Source: Kitasatospora cheerisanensis KCTC 2395 (GTDB lineage Bacteria; Actinomycetota; Actinomycetes; Streptomycetales; Streptomycetaceae). From it: a stretch of DNA of 64,000 nt. Below the pieces are notes generated by a model. That model was not told where the DNA came from. It made no database searches and saw nothing but the letters and a program-made list of their open reading frames with translations. Made by a program: the position numbers and the translations under genes. Below, in pieces: positions 25,600 to 34,119 of the stretch; the first letter of the stretch is position 1; each line of letters begins with the position of its first letter. Location: positions 7,185,806 through 7,249,805 of the forward strand of contig NZ_KK853997.1 of assembly GCF_000696185.1 (NCBI RefSeq). Direction: 5' to 3'.

Positions 25600-26769
25600 A
25601 TGAGCGCGGGACATGCGACGACTTCGGCAGGCGGGCCGGAGGACGGCTCCGAGGGGGCGGCCGCCGCCCGGATCCCCGTCCTCCCGGCCAGCGCCGCCCA
25701 GGTGCTCACGGCCGTGCGCGCCGCCGCCGCGCCCGCCGTCACCGTCGCCGAGGCCGCCACCGCGACCGGGCTGTCCCGCCCCACCGTGGAAGTCGCCCTC
25801 GACCGGCTCGCGATGCTCGGCCTGGTCGACGAGGTCGCCCCCGACCCCGGCGGCCGCCGGATGGGCCGCCCCGCCCGCAACTACCGCTTCCGGCCGCGCG
25901 CCGGGCACGTCCTCGGACTCGACATCGGCAAGTACAAGGTGCTCGCCGTCCTCGCCGACCTCGACGGCAACGTGCTCGCCGGCCACCGCATCGAGGTCGA
26001 CCCCGCCCAGCCCCGCAAGGCCCGGCTCGCCGCGACCCGGGCCGCCGCGAAGGCCGCGCTCGCCGCTGCCGGAGTCACCCAGGACCGGCTGTGGGCGGTC
26101 ACCGCCGGCACCACCGGCATCGTCGACCGCGAAGGCCGGATCAAACTCAGCTCCGCCCTGCCCGAATGGACCGGCCTGCACCTCGCCCGCTCACTCGGCC
26201 GCACCTTCGCCTGCCCCGTCCTGGTCGAGAACGACTGCCGGCTCGCCGCCGTCGCCGAACGCTGGCTCGGTGTCGCCCGCTCGGTGGACGACGTCGTCTA
26301 CCTGCTGGCCGGCATGCGGATGGGCGTCGGCGTGCTCAACGGCGGCGTCCTGCAACGCGGGCACAACGGCTCCCTCGGCGAGATCGGCGCCCTGCCCGAA
26401 CTCGGCTGGAACACCGCCCCCGGACACCTGGTCGACGACCCCGACGCGGAATCCTCCGAACAGGCCGTCACCGCGCTGATCGCCGCCGCGCGGGCCGGCG
26501 ACGCGGCCGCCGCCGAACGGATCGGCCGCTTCCTCGACGCGATCACCCTCGGCACCGCGACGGTCGCCCTCGCCTTCGACCCCGAACTCGTCGTCGTCGG
26601 CGGCGGATTCTCCCGCGCCGACGACCTGGTCCGGGCCCGCGTCCAGAGCGCCCTCGACACCCTCTGCCCGATGCCGCCGCGGGTCGCCTCCTCCGAACTC
26701 GGCGAGGACGCCGTCGCGCTGGGCGCGGTGCGGGTGGCGCTCGACCACGTGGAGGCGCAACTGGCCTGA
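25600..26769 (+). CDS. ROK-family transcriptional regulator
   Basis: A 389-residue regulator. An N-terminal winged helix spans about 30-90 (VTVAEAATATGLSRPTVEVALDRLAMLGLV). The ROK sugar-kinase-like domain follows: VLGLDIGKYKVLAVLADLDG (about 106-125) and AVTAGTTGIVD (phosphate-binding-like, about 167-177). The usual ExGH and Cys-rich zinc motif are not seen (LGEIGALPELGW instead of LGHxxxxxxG), so sugar kinase activity is unlikely. ATG 25600 has GAAAGG upstream. Divergent from the sugar operon, it probably represses it until a sugar binds. Confidence 0.88.
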   Translation: MSAGHATTSAGGPEDGSEGAAAARIPVLPASAAQVLTAVRAAAAPAVTVAEAATATGLSRPTVEVALDRLAMLGLVDEVAPDPGGRRMGRPARNYRFRPRAGHVLGLDIGKYKVLAVLADLDGNVLAGHRIEVDPAQPRKARLAATRAAAKAALAAAGVTQDRLWAVTAGTTGIVDREGRIKLSSALPEWTGLHLARSLGRTFACPVLVENDCRLAAVAERWLGVARSVDDVVYLLAGMRMGVGVLNGGVLQRGHNGSLGEIGALPELGWNTAPGHLVDDPDAESSEQAVTALIAAARAGDAAAAERIGRFLDAITLGTATVALAFDPELVVVGGGFSRADDLVRARVQSALDTLCPMPPRVASSELGEDAVALGAVRVALDHVEAQLA

Positions 26770-26817
26770 GCGGGAGTGGAGTTCGGCGCACCGGGCGGGG
26801 CTGGGGGCGTCCCGGGA

Positions 26818-26872
26818 TCCGGTGGGCGAGCCGGGGCCCGGTGGGCGAGTCGGGGGCCGGTGGGCGTCCCGG
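26818..26872. repeat. Short tandem repeat between ROK and MarR genes
   Basis: About three degenerate copies of a 17-19-base unit (CCGGTGGGCGAGYCGGGG) lie between two convergent genes. No hairpin as clean as elsewhere is seen here. Confidence 0.5.
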
Positions 26873-26909
26873 GGTCCGGGACGTCAGCGGGCGAGAGCCG
26901 GCCGGGCCG

Positions 26910-27362
26910 TCAGTGCGCCGCGAGGCGGGCCAGCGGGCCGGCCGGGTCCGGGAGGCCGCAGGCGGCGCGGACGGCGGCGTCGTGCGCGGCCGCGAGGCCG
27001 TCGAGTCGGGACAGCCGGGTGCGGCCCTGCCGGGACAGGTGCGCGGTGATCCGCCGCCGGTCCTGGTCGTCCTGGCGGCGGTAGGCCAGGCCGGCGTCCG
27101 CCAGGGCGTCCACCAGCCGGCTCAGACTCGCCTGCGGGATCAGCAGCGCCTGCGACAACTCGCCCATCGCCCGGCCCTCGCCCTCCGCCAGCGCGCGCAT
27201 CACCCGCCACTGGTCGACCGTGCAGTCCTCCTCGGCGAGCGCGGCGGCCAGACCCGAGGTGAGCCGGCGGTGGGCGAGCGCGACCAGCTCCACCAGCAGC
27301 GGCGGCCCACCCGCCGTGCCCGGCGCGGCAGTCGCGTGCGCCGCGGCGCGCTTCGTGGTCAT
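26910..27362 (-). CDS. MarR-family regulator
   Basis: A 150-residue winged-helix regulator. Seen: CTVDQWRVMRALAEGEGRAM, then LSQALLIPQASLSRLVDALADAGL (recognition helix, about 75-98) and the wing RRQDDQDRRRITAHLS (about 100-115). ATG 27362 has GGGAGG five bases upstream. It is divergent from the AmiC-like gene with 80 bases between, and may control the amide cluster, though no operator stands out. Confidence 0.85.
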   Translation of the reverse strand: MTTKRAAAHATAAPGTAGGPPLLVELVALAHRRLTSGLAAALAEEDCTVDQWRVMRALAEGEGRAMGELSQALLIPQASLSRLVDALADAGLAYRRQDDQDRRRITAHLSRQGRTRLSRLDGLAAAHDAAVRAACGLPDPAGPLARLAAH

Positions 27363-27441
27363 CCGACCCTCCCGTTCCCAGGTCACCCCCGGCCCTGCGG
27401 TCTTTCCCGGGGCCGAGATCCCGACCATACTCGCACTGGTG

Positions 27442-28518
27442 ATGCTGGATGCCAGGCTGGTCGACCCGCTCGACGCGCTGCACCTCCCGCGCGAGGACGA
27501 CGCGTTCCGCGTGGGCCTCGTCGTGCCGCAGTCCGGCCCGCTCGGACTGACTGGCCCGTCCGCCCTCGACGGCGCCCTGCTCGCCGCGCACGAGATCAAC
27601 GCCCGCGGCGGCATCCACGACCGCCCCCTCGACCTCGTCCTGGTCGACGGCGGCGGCGAACCAGGCCCGGTCTCCGCCGACGTCGCCCGCCTGCTCGACG
27701 CCGGCGCCCTGGACGCCCTCGCCGGCTGCCACACGAGCGACGTCCACCGCGCCGTCGAGACCGTCGCCGCCGGCCGGATCGCCTACATCTACACCCCGCC
27801 CCACGAAGGCGGCACCCGTCGCCCCGGCGTGCTCTGCACCGGCACCGACCCGAACGGCCAACTCGCCCACGCGCTACCGCAACTGACGGAACATCACGCC
27901 CTGCGCCGATGGGCGCTGATCGGCAACGACTACATCTGGCCGCGCTCCGTCCACCGCACCGCCACCGCCCTCGCCACCCGGGCCGGCGCCCGGATCGTGC
28001 TGGAACGACGCCTCCCCTTCGGGACCGTCGAACGCACCGTCGAACCCCTCCTCGACGCGCTGCGCACCGCCCGCGCCGACGCCCTGCTGCTCAGCCTGAT
28101 CGGCCGCGACCTGGTCCACTTCAACCGCGCGCTGCGCCGCAGCGGACTCGACCGCCGACTGGTGCGCCTGTCCGGGGCGTTGGAGGAGAACGGCCTGCTC
28201 GCGCTCGGCGGCGACGACACCGGGACGCTGTACGCCGCGATGCCCTCGTTCGCCACCCTCGCCGAGGAGCCGCGCCAGTTGCTCGCCGAACGGCACCGGG
28301 CGCTGTGCGGCCCGTGGGCGCCCGTCCTCGACGCGTACGCCGTCGGCCTGTACGAGGGCCTGCACCTGCTCGCCGCGCTGGCGGACCGTCACGCACTGGA
28401 GCCGAACGGCCTGTCCCGGGCGGCCGGACGGCTGCTGCGCGGCGAGCGGCCCGGCGTGCACCTGGCCCGGGCCGAAGGTCTCGGTTTCGCCGTGCTGTCC
28501 GGCCCGTCCGCCCGCTGA
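27442..28518 (+). CDS. AmiC-like amide-sensing binding protein (cytosolic)
   Basis: A 358-residue type-1 periplasmic-binding-fold protein without a signal peptide, like AmiC, the cytosolic amide sensor of Pseudomonas. Seen: FRVGLVVPQSGPLGLTGPS (about 22-40), AAHEINARGGIHDRPLDLVL (about 47-66) and the later VLDAYAVGLYEGLHLLA. It precedes a permease and an acetamidase/formamidase in the same direction, which supports amide sensing. No AmiR (ANTAR) partner is seen. A GTG at 27439 is an equal alternative to ATG 27442; a CATACT box at 27425-27430 lies close upstream. Confidence 0.75.
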   Translation: MLDARLVDPLDALHLPREDDAFRVGLVVPQSGPLGLTGPSALDGALLAAHEINARGGIHDRPLDLVLVDGGGEPGPVSADVARLLDAGALDALAGCHTSDVHRAVETVAAGRIAYIYTPPHEGGTRRPGVLCTGTDPNGQLAHALPQLTEHHALRRWALIGNDYIWPRSVHRTATALATRAGARIVLERRLPFGTVERTVEPLLDALRTARADALLLSLIGRDLVHFNRALRRSGLDRRLVRLSGALEENGLLALGGDDTGTLYAAMPSFATLAEEPRQLLAERHRALCGPWAPVLDAYAVGLYEGLHLLAALADRHALEPNGLSRAAGRLLRGERPGVHLARAEGLGFAVLSGPSAR

Positions 28519-28576
28519 CCTGCACCGTCCCGGGGGTGTCCGGGTTCTCATCAGGCGGAACGGCAGCGCTAAACCC

Positions 28577-28605
28577 TTCCATATGGAAATAGTTGGCTCT
28601 ACAGT
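28577..28605 (+). promoter_or_regulatory. Promoter with palindrome over the -35, APC permease
   Basis: TACAGT (28600-28605) is a good -10. Seventeen bases upstream the -35 position reads TTCCAT, the first half of a perfect 12-bp palindrome TTCCATATGGAA (28577-28588). A factor bound there would meet the polymerase at the -35. Confidence 0.5.
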
Positions 28606-28647
28606 CTCCCCCAACCCCCGCAGGGTCCGTCACGGAGAGAGAGCACC

Positions 28648-30123
28648 ATGGCCGACACACCCGCGCCCCAGAGCATCGAGAGCTACGGCTACCAACAGGA
28701 GCTTCGCCGGTCCCTGACCTTCACCGACCTGCTCGTCTACGGGCTGGTCTTCATGGTGCCGATCGCGCCCTTCGGCATCTTCGGCGGCGTCTTCCAGGGC
28801 TCCGGCGGAATGGTCGCCCTGGCCTACGTCCTCGGCATGGTCGCGATGATGTTCACCGCCCTGTCGTACGCCCAGATGTCCCGGGCCTTCCCGATGGCCG
28901 GCTCGGTCTACACCTACGCCGGACGCGGCATCGGCGCGCCGGTCGGCTTCCTGTCCGGCTGGATGATCCTGCTGGACTACGTGCTGGTGCCCGGCCTGCT
29001 GTACCTGATCGCCGGCGTCGCGATGAACTCGCTGGTGCCGTCCGTCCCGGTCTGGCTGTGGCTGATCGGCTTCGTGCTGCTCAACACCGTCGTCAACTAC
29101 CTGGGCATCGAGACCACCGCCAAGGTCAACAAGGCCGTGCTGGTCGGCGAACTCGTCGTGCTGGCCGTCTTCCTGGTGGTCGGCGTGATCGCCCTCGCCA
29201 ACGGCAAGGGCCGCGGCTTCGACTTCACCCCGCTGTACAACTCGCACCACTTCTCCTGGAGCCTGGCCTTCGGCGCGGTCTCCATCGCGGTGCTGAGCTT
29301 CCTCGGCTTCGACGGCATCTCCACCCTCTCGGAGGAGAACCGCGACTCCACCAAGGCCATCGGCCGCTCCATGGTCGCCGCGCTGCTGCTCGCCGGCACG
29401 CTGTTCATCGTGCAGACCTGGGTCGCCTCGCTGCTGGTCGCCGACCCCGAGGCGCTGATCGCCGACGGCGACCCCAACGGCACCGCGTTCTACGACGCCG
29501 CCCGCACCGCCGGCGGCAGCTGGCTCGCCACCCTCACCGCCGCGTCCACCGCCGTCGCCTGGGGCTTCGCCAACTCCCTGGTCGCCCAGGCCGCCACCTC
29601 CCGGCTGCTGTTCGCGATGGCCCGCGACCGCCAACTGCCCAGGTTCCTCGCCAAGGTCCACCCCGTCCGGCGGGTGCCGGTCAACGCCACCCTGCTGACC
29701 GCGGGCATCTCGCTGGTGCTCGGCCTGTACATGGCCTCCCGCAGCGACGGCATCACCCTGCTTAGCACCCTGGTCAACTTCGGCGCGCTGACCACCTTCC
29801 TGGTGCTGCACGTCGCCGTCGTCGTCCACTACCTGATCCGCAAGCGCAGCAAAGACTACTGGCGGCACCTGATCGCCCCGCTGCTCGGCTTCGCGATCCT
29901 CGGCTACGTCGTCGTCAACGCCAACATCGCCGCCCAACGCCTCGGCTTCGTCTGGCTGTTGATCGGCGCGATCGTCCTGGCCGGCCTGGTCGCCACCGGC
30001 CGCAAGCCCCGCCTGGCGGTTGCCGACGGATCCGACGGCCTCGCTGTTGCCGGTTCCGACGGTTCCGCTGTCGCTGTTGCCGGTTCCGACGGTTCCGCCG
30101 TTGCCGAGGAGGAGCAGAAGTGA
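28648..30123 (+). CDS. APC-superfamily amino acid/amine permease
   Basis: A 491-residue transporter with 12 predicted helices. Seen: LTFTDLLVYGLVFMVPIAPFG (helix 1), the consensus SYAQMSRAFPMAGSVYTYAG (about 74-93) and FLGFDGISTLSEENRDSTKAIG (helix 6 and loop, about 227-248). The C-terminal tail contains a 30-base tandem duplication giving VAGSDGSAVA twice. ATG 28648 has GAGAGAG upstream. The stop overlaps the acetamidase start (ATGA-type overlap with GTG), so the two are coupled; it probably imports the amide or amine. Confidence 0.9.
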   Translation: MADTPAPQSIESYGYQQELRRSLTFTDLLVYGLVFMVPIAPFGIFGGVFQGSGGMVALAYVLGMVAMMFTALSYAQMSRAFPMAGSVYTYAGRGIGAPVGFLSGWMILLDYVLVPGLLYLIAGVAMNSLVPSVPVWLWLIGFVLLNTVVNYLGIETTAKVNKAVLVGELVVLAVFLVVGVIALANGKGRGFDFTPLYNSHHFSWSLAFGAVSIAVLSFLGFDGISTLSEENRDSTKAIGRSMVAALLLAGTLFIVQTWVASLLVADPEALIADGDPNGTAFYDAARTAGGSWLATLTAASTAVAWGFANSLVAQAATSRLLFAMARDRQLPRFLAKVHPVRRVPVNATLLTAGISLVLGLYMASRSDGITLLSTLVNFGALTTFLVLHVAVVVHYLIRKRSKDYWRHLIAPLLGFAILGYVVVNANIAAQRLGFVWLLIGAIVLAGLVATGRKPRLAVADGSDGLAVAGSDGSAVAVAGSDGSAVAEEEQK

Positions 30124-31138
30124 CCCTGCCCGAGATCGTCCGACTGACCCCCGGTCCCGAGGACTACGCCTACACCTTCGGCGGGCGCCCCCCGCTGACG
30201 ACCGTTCGGCCCGGCAGCATCGTCGAGCTGACCACCGAGGACTGCTTCGGCGGCAAGGTGCGCGGCACCGGCGACCTGCCCAGCCGGGTCTGCGTCTTCC
30301 CGTACCTCAACCCCGTCACCGGCCCGATCGCGGTGGCCGGGGCCGAGCCCGGCGACGTCCTCGCGGTGCACTTCGTGGAGATCACCCCCGCCCGCGACCA
30401 CGGCATCTCCAGCACCTTCCCGCACTTCGGCGCGCTGACCACCACCCACCAGACCGCGATGCTGCACCCCGCGCTGGAGGAACGCGTCTGGATCTACGAC
30501 CTGGACCCGGCCGCCGGACTGTGCCACTTCCGGGCCCGCACCGGGGACTTCACCGTCGCCCTGCCGCTCGACCCGATGCACGGCACCGTCGGCGTCGCCC
30601 CGCCGCAGGCGAGGTGCTGGCCTCGATCACGCCCGGCGCGCACGGCGGCAACTTGGACACCCCCGAGATGCGGGCCGGCACCACCGCCTACTTCGGCGTC
30701 AACGTCGACGGCGGAATGCTGGCCATCGGCGACGGCCACGCCCGCCAGGGCGAGGGCGAGGTGTGCGGCACCGCCGTCGAGGCGGCGATGCGCACCACCG
30801 TGATCGTCGACCTGGTCAAGGGCGGCGGACCGGCCTGGCCGCGGCTGGAGAACGACTACTTCCTGATCAGCACCGGCTCCGCCCGCCCGCTGGAGGACGC
30901 CTTCCGGATCAGCCAGCACGACCTGGTCGGCTGGACCGGCGAACTCCTCGGCCTCGACCAGCTCGACGCGTACCAGCTGGTCAGCCAGGCCGGCCTGGCC
31001 CCCGCCGCGAACGTCTGCGACACCAACTACACGATGGTCGCCAAGCTCCCGAAGTCCCTGCTCGGCCGGGCCCGCGCGTACGACGGCCTGCACGAGCGGC
31101 TGCGGGCCACCGCCGCGGCGTACCTGCGGCACCGGTAG
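30120..31138 (+). pseudogene. Acetamidase/formamidase, frameshifted by one missing base
   Basis: With one base restored this is a 339-residue FmdA/AmdA-type amidase that hydrolyses short amides to acid and ammonia. The first 161 residues (EIVRLTPGPEDYAYTFGG to MHGTVGVAP) are in one frame; [15 protein letters not shown] and the conserved [16 protein letters not shown] and [14 protein letters not shown] continue in another. The break falls on CCCC at 30598-30601; five C would give the expected VAPAAGEV. The GTG start overlaps the permease stop. Together with the AmiC-like sensor and permease it forms an amide-use unit. Confidence 0.85.
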
Positions 31139-31164
31139 GCCGCCGCCTCGCTGTGGCCGGGTGG

Positions 31165-31209
31165 CGCGGCCGGTGCCTGAGCGCGTTCGACGCTCAGGCA
31201 CCGGCCGCG
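31165..31209. terminator. Bidirectional terminator, perfect 19-bp stem
   Basis: CGCGGCCGGTGCCTGAGCG (31165-31183) pairs perfectly with 31191-31209 around a 7-base loop. It lies between convergent acetamidase and OhrR genes, and the OhrR stop (31194-31196) is inside the stem. Confidence 0.9.
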
Positions 31210-31687
31210 TCGAGGTTGGTGGTGAGGCGGTTGAGCAGTTCGCGCAGCGTGCGCAGGTCGGAGAGCGGGAGGCCGGCGGCGGCGCCGATCTGCCGGGGAC
31301 GGCGCGGGCCGGCTCGCGCAGGTCGCGGCCGGCCGGGGTGAGCGAGACGATCACCGACCGCTCGTCCTGCGGACTGCGTTCGCGCAGCACCAGCCCCGTC
31401 GCCTCCAGCCGCTTGAGCAGCGGGGAGAGCGTGCCGGAGTCCAGCCGCAGGCGCTCGCCGAGCTGCTTGACCGGCAGTTCGCCGTGCTCCCAGAGCACCA
31501 GCATCACGAGGTACTGAGGGTACGTCAGGCCCAGGTCCTTGAGTGCCGTGCGGTAGACGCTGCCGAAGGCGCGCGAGGCCGCGTTCAGCGAGAAGCAGAT
31601 CTGCTGGTCGAGCAGGAGCAGGTCCACGCCCACGCGCTCGGCCTCGTCCGTCGGGGCCCCGGTCCGGTTCTGGTCGTCCCTGGTCAT
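31194..31687 (-). pseudogene. ohrR: OhrR, MarR-type peroxide-sensing repressor, frameshifted
   Basis: With one base restored this is a 164-residue repressor. [20 protein letters not shown] (about 24-43) holds the reactive Cys typical of OhrR, followed by the Tyr-bearing [16 protein letters not shown] and the winged helix [19 protein letters not shown] with wing [16 protein letters not shown]. After LREPARAVP the frame breaks, and [18 protein letters not shown] continues in the next frame to a stop at 31194. The break fits a run GGGG at 31295-31298 that should be five. Divergent from ohr with a matching operator between, so it probably represses ohr until its Cys is oxidised by organic peroxides. 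Confidence 0.87.
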
Positions 31688-31711
31688 GGCTCCCAGGGTA
31701 GCAAGCGGTCG

Positions 31712-31746
31712 ATTCAGTTGTGCGCAATTGAATTGTGTGCTGTAGT
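31712..31746 (+). promoter_or_regulatory. ohr promoter with OhrR operator
   Basis: A 22-bp dyad: ATTCAGTTG (31712-31720), TGCG, CAATTGAAT (31725-31733), with one mismatch in nine pairs. It overlaps a promoter reading TTGTGC (31718-31723), a 17-bp spacer and TGTAGT (31741-31746). OhrR binding would hide the -35. Confidence 0.75.
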
Positions 31747-31799
31747 TATGGCGTTGCACGGATCTTTCGACGTGTTTTGGGACGACAGGAGAACCCGGA

Positions 31800-32210
31800 A
31801 TGGAACCGCTCTACACCGCAGTCGCCACCTCCAACGGCCGCGAGGGCCGCTCCGTCAGCTCGGACGGCAAGCTCGACCTCAAGCTCTCCCCGCCGCCCGC
31901 GCTCGGCGGCAACGGCGACGGCACCAACCCCGAGCAGCTGTTCGCCGCCGGGTACTCGGCCTGCTTCGCCGGCGCGCTCGGCCTGGTCGCCCGCCAGGCG
32001 AAGGTGGACGTCTCGGAGGTCTCGGTGACCGCCGAGGTCACCATCGGCAAGGACGACAGCGGCTTCGGCCTCTCCGTCGTCATGCGGGTGGAACTGCCCG
32101 AGGAGCTGGCCGGCGAGACCGGTGAGCTGCTGGTCAAGCAGGCCCACCAGGTCTGCCCGTACTCCAAGGCCGTCAGCGGGAACATTCCCGTGCAGCTGAT
32201 CGTCGAGTAG
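31800..32210 (+). CDS. ohr: Organic hydroperoxide resistance protein
   Basis: A 136-residue OsmC/Ohr-family thiol peroxidase that reduces organic hydroperoxides. Both catalytic cysteines are present: [10 protein letters not shown] (about 49-58) and [11 protein letters not shown] (about 118-128). The start [13 protein letters not shown] is typical. ATG 31800 follows ACAGGAG. It is regulated by the divergent OhrR and followed by a hairpin terminator. Confidence 0.96.
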   Translation: MEPLYTAVATSNGREGRSVSSDGKLDLKLSPPPALGGNGDGTNPEQLFAAGYSACFAGALGLVARQAKVDVSEVSVTAEVTIGKDDSGFGLSVVMRVELPEELAGETGELLVKQAHQVCPYSKAVSGNIPVQLIVE

Positions 32211-32238
32211 GGCAGAGGCAGGGGTCTCGTCCGGGGGT

Positions 32239-32277
32239 CTGCGGGCCGCATCCGCGTGGGGGCGGAGCGGCCCGCAG
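32239..32277 (+). terminator. Hairpin terminator after ohr
   Basis: CTGCGGGCCGC (32239-32249) pairs perfectly with 32267-32277 around a 17-base loop that can itself pair in part. Confidence 0.65.
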
Positions 32278-32457
32278 CGCTGTCCGGGCTCACTGCCTCG
32301 GGCGCATTGTCTCGGGCCTCGGGCGCACTGCCTCGCGCTCGTCGTCGTGGACGTGCCGTGGCGGCGTCACTGCGTCGCGCTCGCTGCGCCGGACGTCCAA
32401 GTCGGCTTCGGGAAGCGGACGGTGGGGTCGGGCGCGGGCGTGTGTGGGGCGGTGCGC

Positions 32458-32508
32458 GTCGGAGCGGGAGCAGCGTCGGAGCGGGAGCAGCGTCAGAGCG
32501 GGAGCAGC
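32458..32508. repeat. Three tandem 17-bp repeats at the 3' end of an SGNH hydrolase gene
   Basis: Units GTCGGAGCGGGAGCAGC at 32458, 32475 and 32492, the last with one change (GTCAGAG) that creates the stop codon of the leftward SGNH gene. The third copy therefore encodes the LLPL end of that protein and the first two are untranslated. Confidence 0.8.
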
Positions 32509-33275
32509 TCCGGGCGCTTCGCCTCGATGTGGTCGCCGGACGACTCGCCGCGCAGGCGGCGGCCGACCCACGGCAGCAGGTAGGTACGGGCCCACTGCAG
32601 GTTCTCGCGGCGCTGGTCGGCCGGAGTGGTGACCGGCGCCGGCGGCCAGGCGGCCTCCGGGTCGCTCTCCACCGCCAGGCCGAGGGCGCGCGCCGCCAGC
32701 AGTGCCACCCGCTGGTGGCCCTCCGGCGACAGGTGCAGCCGGTCGTCCGACCAGGCCCGGCGGTCGTGCACCGCCCGCAGCGACCACAGGTCCGCGACCG
32801 CGAGACCGTTGCGGTCGGCGATCGCCCACAGGTGCGAGTTGTAGGTGGCGACCTTGCCGCGCAGGTGGCGCAGCACCGGCACGTTGCGGGTGTCGAAGCC
32901 GGTGCAGATCAGCACCCGCCCGGCGCTCTCGCGCAGCTGGAGCACGGCCGACTCGAAGTGCTCGGCGATCAGGTCCGGGTCGCTGCCCGGACGGAGGATG
33001 TCGTTGCCGCCCGCGCACAACGTCACCAGGTCCGGCTGGAGTTGACGGACCTTCGGGACCTGCTCGGCCACGATCTGGTCCAGCAGGCGGCCGCGCACGG
33101 CCAGGTTGGCGTACCGGAAGTCGGTCTCCGGCCGGCGTGCGGCCAGCATCCCGGCGAGCCGGTCGGCCCAGCCGGCGAACTGCCCGTCGGGGCCGGGATC
33201 GTTCAGGCCCTCGGTGAAACTGTCACCGAGCGCGGCGTACGAACTGAGGTCAAGGGTCTCCAGGTAGTCGGCCAT
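32493..33275 (-). CDS. SGNH/GDSL hydrolase (cytosolic)
   Basis: A 260-residue esterase/lipase-like hydrolase. Block I is ALGDSFTEG (about 16-24, catalytic Ser), block III is CAGGNDILRPG (about 88-98) and block V is DRLHLSPEGH (about 179-188, Asp and His). No signal peptide is seen. ATG 33275 follows GGAG-like bases. Its substrate is unknown. The upstream gap holds two dyads; the 3' end lies in a tandem repeat. Confidence 0.9.
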   Translation of the reverse strand: MADYLETLDLSSYAALGDSFTEGLNDPGPDGQFAGWADRLAGMLAARRPETDFRYANLAVRGRLLDQIVAEQVPKVRQLQPDLVTLCAGGNDILRPGSDPDLIAEHFESAVLQLRESAGRVLICTGFDTRNVPVLRHLRGKVATYNSHLWAIADRNGLAVADLWSLRAVHDRRAWSDDRLHLSPEGHQRVALLAARALGLAVESDPEAAWPPAPVTTPADQRRENLQWARTYLLPWVGRRLRGESSGDHIEAKRPELLPL

Positions 33276-33286
33276 GGAGGAGATAG

Positions 33287-33319
33287 TTCACTGTGTGAAG
33301 TGACCTACGCCACCGTAGG
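33287..33319. promoter_or_regulatory. Two dyads between divergent SGNH hydrolase and DUF6126 genes
   Basis: TTCAC-TGT-GTGAA (33287-33299) and CCTACG-CCAC-CGTAGG (33304-33319) lie side by side just upstream of the SGNH start. Both are perfect. They look like operator sites; CCTACG-N4-CGTAGG resembles sites of TetR regulators of lipid genes, but this is a loose resemblance. Confidence 0.45.
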
Positions 33320-33425
33320 TGGCCCTCACCGCCCCGTGATCTCCGCCACGGAACCTCCCGGCGCTACCCTTCAGGGGTCAGAACGGCAGGACGACAGGAC
33401 GACACAGGACGACAGGAGGACCGGC

Positions 33426-33557
33426 GTGACCACCGACGCCGTGCGCGAGGAGAAGTCCCGCCGCAAGCAGATGATGATCCGCGCGCTGATCTACATCGTG
33501 GGTACCCACGTGTTCGCCGGCTTCGTCCTCCTGCTGTTCGCCGTCGGCCACCGCTGA
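33426..33557 (+). CDS. DUF6126 small membrane protein
   Basis: A 43-residue protein with a charged N-terminus (REEKSRRKQ) and one hydrophobic helix (ALIYIVGTHVFAGFVLLLFA, about 19-38). Length and pattern fit the streptomycete DUF6126 family. GTG 33426 has GGAGGA six bases upstream, preceded by a GGACGACA-rich tandem stretch. Function unknown. Confidence 0.75.
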   Translation: MTTDAVREEKSRRKQMMIRALIYIVGTHVFAGFVLLLFAVGHR

Positions 33558-33563
33558 GTGCGG

Positions 33564-33598
33564 TCTGCTGTCTGCCGTCTGCCGTCTGCCGTCTGCTG
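33564..33598. repeat. Five tandem 7-mers (TCTGCYG)
   Basis: TCTGCTG, three TCTGCCG and TCTGCTG follow directly after the DUF6126 gene. No function is suggested. Confidence 0.75.
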
Positions 33599-33661
33599 CC
33601 GGCTGTAGGCCACCGCTCGGTGCTGTTCGCCGTCGGCCGGTTGCTGGGCCGCTGGCCCGGG

Positions 33662-34003
33662 TCAGTGCGAGGCGGGGTCCGTGACCGGGGCGGGCAGGGA
33701 GCGGGCGGCGACCTTGGCCAGGTGCGCGTCGAACGCGGCCGCCGGATCCGGGTGGACCCGGACCAGTGCGACCATCGCGGTGATCACCACATCGCAGAGC
33801 TCCCCGGCCACGTCGTCCCAGGTGTGCGAGTAGCCCTTGCGCGGGTTCTGGCCCATCGCGCCGATCACCGCCTCGGCGACCTCACCGGCCTCCTCGCCGA
33901 TCTTCAGGCACTGCAACACCCGCTGCATCTCCGGCGGTTGAGTACTGCCCTCGGCCAGCCAAGCCGCCAGCCGCTGCACCGTCTCCCACTGCTGCGCCTC
34001 CAC
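33662..34003 (-). CDS. MazG-like nucleotide pyrophosphohydrolase
   Basis: A 113-residue all-helical NTP pyrophosphatase of the MazG-like kind. The Mg-binding motif is visible as KIGEEAGEVAEAVIG (about 34-48) with the second acidic pair in ELCDVVITAMVAL (about 68-80). Such enzymes remove aberrant nucleotides. GTG 34003 follows GGGCGGGG. Confidence 0.85.
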   Translation of the reverse strand: MEAQQWETVQRLAAWLAEGSTQPPEMQRVLQCLKIGEEAGEVAEAVIGAMGQNPRKGYSHTWDDVAGELCDVVITAMVALVRVHPDPAAAFDAHLAKVAARSLPAPVTDPASH

Positions 34004-34119
34004 GTCCCCGCCCTTTCGCCGTCCTGGGGCACCTTTTGTGCCCTGCGGATCTCAACGACCGTACCCGGCGCGGGTGATGGCGCAGGTACGGTCGTTCGCG
34101 GCGCAGCCCGGGCGGGGGT

